From Clusia tigrina (lineage: Eukaryota; Arthropoda; Insecta; Diptera; Clusiidae), in assembly GCA_920105625.2 (NCBI GenBank), contig CAKKTE020000288.1, positions 806,001-870,000 of the forward strand: DNA of 64,000 nucleotides. The letters are read 5' to 3'. Made by a program: the position numbers and the translations under genes. Every line of letters starts with the position of its first letter. Position 1 is the first letter of the stretch. Under the pieces are notes generated by a model. The model saw only the letters and a list, made by a program, of their open reading frames with translations, was not told the origin of the DNA and searched no databases. Below are positions 51,811-63,200 of the stretch, in pieces.

Positions 51811-54800
51811 TTGCAACATACAAATGCTTGTAACTTTTTACTGGAGCGTCACAAAACCTTGCAATTTTGTAACAATAAAGTACTCGAGCCTCTTGTCAAT
51901 TTAAGCTATCGCTCAGAGCTATGCTACCCTTCAGTCCCAAATCAAACACTGATAAAAGTTCAAATGGCCCTAACTTCTATACGGTACGTCCTACACTTAT
52001 CAAAGTTTGCAACATACAAATGCTTGTAACTTTTTACTAGCGCGTCATAAAACCTTGAAAGTTTGTAACAATAAAGTACTCAAGCCTCTTGTCAATTTAA
52101 GCTATCGCTCAAAGCTATGCTACCCTTGAGTCCCAAATCAAACACTGATAAAGCTTCAAATGGCCCTGACTTCTATACGGTACGTCCTACACCTATCAAA
52201 GTTTGCAACATACAAATGCTTGTAACTTTTTACTGGAGCGTCATAAAACCTTGAAATTTAGTAACAATAAAGTACTCGAGCCTCTTGTCAATTTAAGTTA
52301 TCGCTCAAAGCTATGCTACCCTTGAGTCCCAAATCAAACACTGATAAAACTTCAAATGGCCCTAACTTCTATACGGTACGTCCTACAGCTATCAAAGTTT
52401 GCAAGATACAAATGCTTGTAAATTTTTACTGGAGCGTCATAAAACCTTGAAATTTAGTAACAATAAAGTACTCGAGCCTCTTGTCAATTTAAGTTATCGC
52501 TCAAAGCTATGCTACCCGTGAGTCCCAAATCAAACACTGATAAAACTTTAAATGGCCCTAACTTCTATACGGTACGTCCTACACCTATCAAAGTTTGCAA
52601 CATACAAATGCTTGTAACTTTTTACTGTAGCGTCATAAACCTTGAAATTTTGTAACAGTAAAGCACTAGACCATCTTGTCAATTTAAGCTATCGCTCAAA
52701 GCTATGCTACCCTTGAGTCCCAAATCGAACACTAATAAAACTTCAAATGGCCCTAACTTCTATACGGTACGTCCTACACCTATCAAAGCTTGCAACAAAC
52801 AAATGCTTGTAACTTTTTACTGGAACGTCATAAAACCTTGAAATTTTGTAACAATAAAGTACTCGAGCCTCCTGTCAATTTAAGCTATCGCTCAAAGCTA
52901 TGCTACCCTTGAGTTCCAAATCAAACACTGATAAAACTTCAAATGGCCCTAACTTCTATACGGTGCGTCCTACACCTATCAAAGTTTGCAACATACAAAT
53001 GCTTGTAACTTTTTACTGGAGCGTCACAAAACCTTGCAATTTTGTAACAATAAAGTACTCGAGCCTCTTGTCAATTTAAGCTATCGCTCAGAGCTATGCT
53101 ACCCTTCAGTACCAAATCAAACACTGATAAAACTTCAAATGGCCCTAACTTCTATACGGTACGTCCTACACTTATCAAAGTTTGCAACATACAAATGCTT
53201 GTAACTTTTTACTAGAGCGTCATAAAACCTTGAAATTTTGTAACAATAAAGTACTCAAGCCTCTTGTCAATTTAAGCTATCGCTCAAAGCTATGCTACCC
53301 TTGAGTCCCAAATCAAACACTGATAAAACTTCAAATGGCCCTAACTTCTATACGGTGCGTCCTACACCTATCAAAGTTTGCAACATACAAATGCTTGTAA
53401 CTTTTTACTGGAGCGTCACAAAACCTTGCAATTTTGTAACAATAAAGTACTCGAGCCTCTTGTCAATTTAAGCTATCGCTCAGAGCTATGCTACCCTTCA
53501 GTACCAAATCAAACACTGATAAAGCTTCAAATGGCCCTAACTTCTATACGGTACGTCCTACACTTATCAAACTTTGCAACATACAAATGCTTGTAACTTT
53601 TTACTAGAGCGTCATAAAACCTTGAAATTTTGTAACAATAAAGTACTCAAGCCTCTTGTCAATTTAAGCTATCGCTCAAAGCTATGCTACCCTTGAGTCC
53701 CAAATCAAACACTGATTAAATTTCAAATGGCCCTAACTTATATACGGTACGTCCTACACCTATCAATGTTTGCAACATACAATTGCTTGTAACTTTTTAC
53801 TGGAGCGTCATAAAACCTTGAAATTTAGTAACAATAAAGTACTCGAGCCTCTTGTCAATTTAAGTTATCGCTCAAAGCTATGCTACCCTTGAGTCCCAAA
53901 TCAAACACTGATAAAACTTCAAATGGTACTAACTTCTATACGGTACGTCCTACATCTATCAAAGTTTGCAACATACAAATGCTTGTAACTTTTTACTGGA
54001 GCGTCATAAAACCTTGAAATTTAGTAACAATAAAGTACTCGAGCCTCTTGTCAATTTAAGTTATCGCTCAAAGCTATGCTACCCTTGAGTCCCAAATCAA
54101 ACACTGATAAAACTTCAAATGGCCCTAACTTCTATACGGGACGTCCTACACCTATCAAAGTTTGCAACATACAAATGCTTGTAACTTTTTACTGGAGCGT
54201 CATAAAACCTTGAAATTTTATAACAGTAAAGTACTCGAGTTTCTTGTCAATTTAAGCTATCGCTCAAAGCAATGCTACCCTTGAGTCCCAAATCGAACAC
54301 TGATAAAACTTCAAATGGCCCTAACTTCTATACGGTACGTCCTACACCTATCAAAGGTTGCAGCATACAAATGCTTGTAACTTTTTACTGGAGCGTCATA
54401 AAACCTTGAAATTTTGTAACAATAAAGTACTCGAGCCTCTTGTCAATTTAAGTTATCGCTCAAAGCTATGCTACCCTTCAGTACCAAATCAAACACTGAT
54501 AAAACTTCAAATGGCCCTAACTTCTATACGGTACGTCCTACACTTATCAAAGTTTGCAACATACAAATGCTTGTAACTTTTTACTAGAGCGTCATACAAC
54601 CTTGAAATTTTGTAACAATAAAGTACTCAAGCCTCTTGTCAATTTAAGCTATCGCTCAAAGCTATGCTACCCTTGAGTCCCAAATCAAACACTGATAAAG
54701 CTTCAAATGGCCCTGACATCTATACGGTACGTCCTACACCTATCAAAGTTTGCAACATACAAATGCTTGTAACTTTTTACTGGATCGTCATAAAACCTTG

Positions 54801-56080
54801 CAATTTTGTAACAATAAAGTACTCGAGCCTCTTGTCAATATAAGTTATCGCTCAAAGCTATGCTACCCTTGAGTCCCAAATCAAACACTGATTAAACTTC
54901 AAATGGCCCTAACTTCTATAGGGTACGTGCTACACCTATCAATGTTTGCAACATACAATTGCTTGTAACTTTTTACTGGAGCGTCATAAAACCTTGAAAT
55001 TTAGTAACAATAAAGTACTCGAGCCTCTTGTCAATTTAAGTTATCGCTCAAAGCTATGCTACCCTTGAGTCCCAAATCAAACACTGATAAAACTTCAAAT
55101 GGTACTAACTTCTATACGGTACGTCCTATATCTATCAAAGTTTGCAACATACAAATGCTTGTAACTTTTTACTGGAACGTCATAAAACCTTGAAATTTAG
55201 TAACAATAAAGTACTCGAGCCTCTTGTCAATTTAAATTATCGCTCAAAGCTATGCTACCCTTGAGTCCCAAATCAAACACTGATTAAATTTCAAATGGCC
55301 CTAACTTATATACGGTACGTCCTACACCTATCAATGTTTGCAACATACAATTGCTTGTAACTTTTTACTGGAGCGTCATAAAACCTTGAAATTTAGTAAC
55401 AATAAAGTACTCGAGCCTCTTGTCAATTTAAGTTGTCGCTCAAAGCTATGCTACCCTTGAGTCCCAAATCAAACACTGATAAAACTTCAAATGGTACTAA
55501 CTTCTATACGGTACGTCCTACATCTATCAAAGTTTGCAACATACAAATGCTTGTAACTTTTTACTGGAGCGTCATAAAACCTTGAAATTTAGTAACAATA
55601 AAGTACTCGAGCCTCTTGTCAATTTAAGTTATCGCTCAAAGCTATGCTACCCTTGAGTCCCAAATCAAACACTGATAAAACTTCAAATGGCCCTAACTTC
55701 TATACGGGACGTCCTACACCTATCAAAGTTTGCAACATACAAATGCTTGTAACTTTTTACTGGAGCGTCATAAAACCTTGAAATTTTATAACAGTAAAGT
55801 ACTCGAGTTTCTTGTCAATTTAAGCTATCGCTCAAAGCAATGCTACCCTTGAGTCCCAAATCGAACACTGATAAAACTTCAAATGGCCCTAACTTCTATA
55901 CGGTACGTCCTACACCTATCAAAGGTTGCAGCATACAAATGCTTGTAACTTTTTACTGGAGCGTCATAAAACCTTGAAATTTTGTAACAATAAAGTACTC
56001 GAGCCTCTTGTCAATTTAAGTTATCGCTCAAAGCTATGCTACTCTTGAGTCCCAAATCAAACACTGATAAAACTTAAAAT
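51811..56080 (+). repeat. Higher-order repeat H, unit 3 (at least 4.27 kb)
   Basis: This is the third copy, aligned to unit 2 at 4,311 bp from its start to about 56,080 (CTACTCTTGAG at 51,728 and 56,039). After that the two differ: unit 2 has TAATTTATATACTG where unit 3 has TAACTTCTATACGG. The right half of this unit (from about 53,870) is the source or partner of the copy at 60.34-64.0 kb. Confidence 0.92.
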
Positions 56081-59000
56081 GGCCCTAACTTCTATACGGT
56101 ACGTCCTACACCTATCAAAGTTTGCAACATACAAATGCTTGTAACTTTTTACTGGAGCGTCATAAAACCTTGAAATTTTGTAATAATAAAGTACTCGAGC
56201 CTCTTGTCAATTTAAGCTATCGTTCAAAGCTATGCTACCCTTGAGTCCCAAATCGAACAGTGATAAAACTTCAAATGGCCCCAACTTCTATACGGTACGT
56301 CCAACACCTATCAAAGTTTGCAACATACAAATGCTTGTAACTTTTTACTGGAGCGTCATAAAACCTTGAAATTTAGTAACAATAAAGTACTCGAGCCTCT
56401 TGTCAATTTAAGTTATCGCTCAAAGCTATGCTACCCTTGAGTCCCAAATCAAACACTGATAAAACTTCAAATGGCCCTAATTTATATACTGTACGTCCTA
56501 CACCTATCAAAGTTTGCAACATACAAATGCTTGTAACTTTTTACTGTAGCGTCATAAAACCTTGAAATTTTGTAACAGTAAAGTACTCGACCCTCTTGTC
56601 AATTTAAGCTATCGCTCAAAGCTATGCTACCCTTGAGCCCCAAATCGAACAGTGATAAAACTTCAAATGGCCCTAACTTCTATACGGTACGTCCTACACC
56701 TATCAAAGTTTGCAACAAACAAATGCTTGTAACTTTTTACTGGAACGTCATAAAACCTTGCAATTTTGTAACAAGAAGGACTCGAGCCTCTTGTCAATTT
56801 AAGCAATCGCTTAAAGCTATGCTATCTTTGAGTCCCAAATCAAACACTGATAAAACTTCAAATGGCCCTAACTTCTATACGGTACGTCCTACAGCTATCA
56901 AAGTTTGCAACATACAAATGCTTGTAACTTTTTACTGGAGCGTCATAAAACCTTGAAATTTAGTAACAATAAAGTACTCGAGCCTCTTGTCAATTTAAGT
57001 TATCGCTCAAAGCTATGCTACCCTTGAGTCCCAAATCAAACACTGATAAAACTTCAAATGGCCCTAACTTCTATACGGTACGTCCTACACCTATCAAAGT
57101 TTGCAACATACAAATGATTGTAACTTTTTACTGGAGCGTCATGAAACCTTGAAATTTTGTAACAATAAAGTAGTCGAGCCTCTTGTCAATTTAAGCTATC
57201 GCTCAAAGCTATGCTACCCTTGAGTCCCAAATCAAACACTGACAAAACTTCAAATGGCCCTAACTTCTTTACAGTGCGTCCTACACCTATCAAAGTTTGC
57301 AACATACAAATGCTTGTAACTTTTTACTGGAGCGTCATAAAGACTTGCAATTTTGTAACAATAAAGTACTCGACCCTCTTGTTAATTTAAGCTCTCGCTC
57401 AAAGCTATGCTACCCTTCAGTCCCAAATCAAACACTGATAAAACTGCAAATGGCCCTAACTTCTATACGGTACGTCCTACACTTATCAAAGTTTGCAACA
57501 TACAAATGCTTGTAACTTTTTACTGGAGCGTCATAAAACCTTGCAATTTTGTAACAATAAAGTACTCGAGCCTCTTGTTAATTTAAGCTATCGCTCAAAG
57601 CTATGCTACCGTTGAGTCCCAAATCAAACACTGATAAAACTTCAAATGGCCCTAACTCCTATACGGTACGTCCTACACCTATCAAAGTTTGCAACATACA
57701 TATGCTTGTACCTTTTTACTGGAGCGTCATAAAACCTTGAAATTTTATAACAGTAAAGTACTCGAGCCTCTTGCCAATTTAAGCTATCGCTCAAAGCAAT
57801 GCTACCCTTGAGTCCCAAATCGAACACTGATAAAATTTCAAATGGCCCAAACTTCTATACGGTACGTCCTACACCTATCAAAGGTTGCAGCATACAAATG
57901 CTTGTAACTTTTTACTGGAGCGTCATAAAACCTTGAAATTTTGTAACAATAAAGTACTCGAGCCTCTTGTCAATTTAAGCAATCGCTTAAAGCTATGCTA
58001 CCTTTGAGTCCCAAATCAAATACTGATAAAACTTCAAATGGACCTAATTTCTATACGGTACGTCCTACACCTATCAAAGGTTGCAGCATACAAATGCTTG
58101 TAACTTTTTACTGGAGCGTCATAAAACCTTGAAATTTTGTAACAATAAAGTACTCGAGCCTCTTGTCAATTTAAGCTATCGCTCAAAGCTATGCTACCCT
58201 TGAGCCCCAAATCGAACAGTGATAAAACTTCAAATGGCCCTAACTTCTATACGGTACGTCCTACACCTATCAAAGTTTGCAACAAACAAATGCTTGTAAC
58301 TTTTTACTGGAACGCCATAAAACCTTGCAATTTTGTAACAATAAGGACTCGAGCCTCTTGTCAATTTAAGCAATCGCTTAAAGCTATGCTACCTTTGAGT
58401 CCCAAATCAAACACTGATAAAACTTCAAATGGCCCTAACTTCTATACGGTACGTCCTACAGCTATCAAAGTTTGCAACATACAAATGCTTGTAACTTTTT
58501 ACTGGAGCGTCATAAAACCTTGAAATTTAGTAACAATAAAGTACTCGAGCCTCTTGTCAATTTAAGATATCGCTCAAAGCTATGCTACCCTTGAGTCACA
58601 AATCAAACACTGATAAAACTTCAAATGGCCCTAACTTCTATACGGTACGTCCTACACCTATCAAAGTTTGCAACATACAAATGCTTGTAACTTTTTACTG
58701 GAGCGTCATAAAACCTTGCAATTTTGTAACAATAAAGTACTCGAGGCTCTTGTTAATTTAAGCTATCGCTCAAAGCTATGCTACCGTTCAGTCCCAAATC
58801 AAACACTGATAAAACTTCAAATGGCCCTAACTCCTATACGGTACGTCCTACACCTATCAAAGTTTGCAACATACAAATGCTTGTACCTTTTTACTGGAGC
58901 GTCATAAAACCTTGAAATTTTATAACAGTAAAGTACTCGAGCCTCTTGCCAATTTAAGCTATCGCTCAAAGCAATGCTACCCTTGAGTCCCAAATCGAAC

Positions 59001-60250
59001 ACTGATAAAATTTCAAATGGCCCAAACTTCTATACGGTACGTCCTACACCTATCAAAGGTTGCAGCATACAAATGCTTGTAACTTTTTACTGGAGCGTCA
59101 TAAAACCTTGAAATTTTGTAACAATAAAGTACTAGAGCCTCTTGTCAGTTTAAGCAATCGCTTAAAGCTATGCTACCTTTGAGTCCCAAATCAAACACTG
59201 ATAAAACTTTTAATGGACCTAACTTCTATACGGTACGTCCTACACCTATCAAAGGTTGCAGCATACAAATGCTTGTAACTTTTTACTGGAGCGTCATAAA
59301 ACCTTGAAATTTTGTAACAATAAAGTACTCTAGCCTCTTGTCAATTTAAGCTGTCGCTCAAAGCCATGCTACCCTTGAGTCCCAAATCAAACACTGATAA
59401 AACTTCAAATGGCCCTAACTTCTATACGGTACGTCATACACCTATCAAAGTTTGCAACATACAAATGCTTGAAACTTTTTACTGAAGCGTCATAAAACCT
59501 TGAAATTTAGTAACAATAAAGTACTCGAGCCTCTTGTCAATTTAAGTTATCGCTCAAAGCTATGCTACCCTTGAGTCCCAAATCAAACACTGATAAAACT
59601 TCAAATGGCCCTAACTTCTATACGGTACGTCCTACACCTATCAAAGTTTTCAAAATACAAATGCTTGTAACTTTTTAATGGAGCGTCATAAAACCTTGAA
59701 ATTTTGTAACAGTAAAGTACTCTAGCCTCTTGTCAATTTAAGCTATCGCTCAAAGCTATGCTACCCTTGAGTCCCAAATCGAACACTGATAAAACTTCAA
59801 ATGGCCCTAACTTCTATACGGTACGTCATACACCTATCAAAGTTTGCAACATACAAATGCTTGTAACTTTTTACTGAAGCGTCATAAAACCTTGAAATTT
59901 AGTAACAATAAAGTACTCGAGCCTCTTGTCAATTTAAGTTATCGCTCAAAGCTATGCTACCCTTGAGTCCCAAATCAAACACTGATAAAACTTCAAATGG
60001 TACTAACTTCTATACGGTACGTCCTACATCTATCAAAGTTTGCAACATACAAATGCTTGTAACTTTTTACTGGAGCGTCATAAAACCTTGAAATTTAGTA
60101 ACAATAAAGTACTCGAGCCTCTTGTCAATTTAAGTTATCGCTCAAAGCTATGCTACCCTTGAGTCCCAAATCAAACACTGATAAAACTTCAAATGGCCCT
60201 AACTTCTATACGGGACGTCCTACACCTATCAAAGTTTGCAACATACAAAT
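56081..60250 (+). repeat. Block I, left: mixed monomers with 1,567- and 1,175-bp repeats
   Basis: Monomers of several subtypes are mixed. The GAGCCCCAAATCGAACAG monomer near 56,635 recurs at about 58,202 (1,567 bp, eight monomers less 1). The AACTCCTATACGG and TTGTACCTTTTTAC pair near 57,656 recurs near 58,831 (1,175 bp, six monomers less 1). About 59,310-59,990 matches block G at about 42,070-42,750 with an offset of 17,243 bp; the rare CTTGAAACTTTTTACTGAAG is at 42,225 and 59,468. A 392-bp dimer repeat (CTACATCTATC at about 60,024 and 60,416) precedes the large copied segment. Confidence 0.85.
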
Positions 60251-63200
60251 GCTTGTAACTTTTTACTGGAGCGTCATAAAACCTTGAAATTTAGTAACAA
60301 TAAAGTACTCGAGCCTCTTGTCAATTTAAGTTATCGCTCAAAGCTATGCTACCCTTGAGTCCCAAATCAAACACTGATAAAACTTCAAATGGTACTAACT
60401 TCTATACGGTACGTCCTACATCTATCAAAGTTTGCAACATACAAATGCTTGTAACTTTTTACTGGAGCGTCATAAAACCTTGAAATTTAGTAACAATAAA
60501 GTACTCGAGCCTCTTGTCAATTTAAGTTATCGCTCAAAGCTATGCTACCCTTGAGTCCCAAATCAAACACTGATAAAACTTCAAATGGCCCTAACTTCTA
60601 TACGGGACGTCCTACACCTATCAAAGTTTGCAACATACAAATGCTTGTAACTTTTTACTGGAGCGTCATAAAACCTTGAAATTTTATAACAGTAAAGTAC
60701 TCGAGTTTCTTGTCAATTTAAGCTATCGCTCAAAGCAATGCTACCCTTGAGTCCCAAATCGAACACTGATAAAACTTCAAATGGCCCTAACTTCTATACG
60801 GTACGTCCTACACCTATCAAAGGTTGCAGCATACAAATGCTTGTAACTTTTTACTGGAGCGTCATAAAACCTTGAAATTTTGTAACAATAAAGTACTCGA
60901 GCCTCTTGTCAATTTAAGTTATCGCTCAAAGCTATGCTACCCTTCAGTACCAAATCAAACACTGATAAAACTTCAAATGGCCCTAACTTCTATACGGTAC
61001 GTCCTACACTTATCAAAGTTTGCAACATACAAATGCTTGTAACTTTTTACTAGAGCGTCATACAACCTTGAAATTTTGTAACAATAAAGTACTCAAGCCT
61101 CTTGTCAATTTAAGCTATCGCTCAAAGCTATGCTACCCTTGAGTCCCAAATCAAACACTGATAAAGCTTCAAATGGCCCTGACATCTATACGGTACGTCC
61201 TACACCTATCAAAGTTTGCAACATACAAATGCTTGTAACTTTTTACTGGATCGTCATAAAACCTTGCAATTTTGTAACAATAAAGTACTCGAGCCTCTTG
61301 TCAATATAAGTTATCGCTCAAAGCTATGCTACCCTTGAGTCCCAAATCAAACACTGATTAAACTTCAAATGGCCCTAACTTCTATAGGGTACGTGCTACA
61401 CCTATCAATGTTTGCAACATACAATTGCTTGTAACTTTTTACTGGAGCGTCATAAAACCTTGAAATTTAGTAACAATAAAGTACTCGAGCCTCTTGTCAA
61501 TTTAAGTTATCGCTCAAAGCTATGCTACCCTTGAGTCCCAAATCAAACACTGATAAAACTTCAAATGGTACTAACTTCTATACGGTACGTCCTATATCTA
61601 TCAAAGTTTGCAACATACAAATGCTTGTAACTTTTTACTGGAACGTCATAAAACCTTGAAATTTAGTAACAATAAAGTACTCGAGCCTCTTGTCAATTTA
61701 AATTATCGCTCAAAGCTATGCTACCCTTGAGTCCCAAATCAAACACTGATTAAATTTCAAATGGCCCTAACTTATATACGGTACGTCCTACACCTATCAA
61801 TGTTTGCAACATACAATTGCTTGTAACTTTTTACTGGAGCGTCATAAAACCTTGAAATTTAGTAACAATAAAGTACTCGAGCCTCTTGTCAATTTAAGTT
61901 GTCGCTCAAAGCTATGCTACCCTTGAGTCCCAAATCAAACACTGATAAAACTTCAAATGGTACTAACTTCTATACGGTACGTCCTACATCTATCAAAGTT
62001 TGCAACATACAAATGCTTGTAACTTTTTACTGGAGCGTCATAAAACCTTGAAATTTAGTAACAATAAAGTACTCGAGCCTCTTGTCAATTTAAGTTATCG
62101 CTCAAAGCTATGCTACCCTTGAGTCCCAAATCAAACACTGATAAAACTTCAAATGGCCCTAACTTCTATACGGGACGTCCTACACCTATCAAAGTTTGCA
62201 ACATACAAATGCTTGTAACTTTTTACTGGAGCGTCATAAAACCTTGAAATTTTATAACAGTAAAGTACTCGAGTTTCTTGTCAATTTAAGCTATCGCTCA
62301 AAGCAATGCTACCCTTGAGTCCCAAATCGAACACTGATAAAACTTCAAATGGCCCTAACTTCTATACGGTACGTCCTACACCTATCAAAGGTTGCAGCAT
62401 ACAAATGCTTGTAACTTTTTACTGGAGCGTCATAAAACCTTGAAATTTTGTAACAATAAAGTACTCGAGCCTCTTGTCAATTTAAGTTATCGCTCAAAGC
62501 TATGCTACTCTTGAGTCCCAAATCAAACACTGATAAAACTTAAAATGGCCATAACTTCTATACGGTACGTCCTACACCTATCAAAGTTTGCAACATACAA
62601 ATGCTTGTAACTTTTTACTGGAGCGTCATAAAACCTTGAAATTTTGTAACAATAAAGTACTCGAGCCTCTTGTCAATTTAAGCTATCGGTCAAAGCTATG
62701 CTACCCTTGAGTCCCAAATCGAACAGTGATAAAACTTCAAATGGCCCTAACTTCTATACGGTACGTCCTACACCTATAAAAGTTTGCAACATACAAATGC
62801 TTGTAACTTTTTACTGGAGCGTCATAAAACCTTGAAATTTAGTAACAATAAAGTACTCGAGCCTCTTGTCAATTTAAGTTATCGCTCAAAGCTATGCTAC
62901 CCTTGAGTCCCAAATCAAACACTGATAAAACTTCAAATGGCCCTAATTTATATACTGTACGTCCTACACCTATCAAAGTTTGCAACATACAAATGCTTGT
63001 AACTTTTTACTGTAGCGTCATAAAACCTTGAAATTTTGTAACAGTAAAGTACTCGACCCTCTTGTCAATTTAAGCTATCGCTCAAAGCTATGCTACCCTT
63101 GAGCCCCAAATCGAACAGTGATAAAACTTCAAATGGCCCTAACTTCTATACGGTACGTCCTACACCTATCAAAGTTTGCAACAAACAAATGCTTGTAACT

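Noticed and set aside
1846..59002. Minus-strand open frames of 61-83 codons (for example 22,130-22,381 and 25,247-25,498)
   Set aside because: They are the reverse side of the same monomer, opened by chance substitutions. They repeat at the HOR periods and show no domain, signal or codon pattern.
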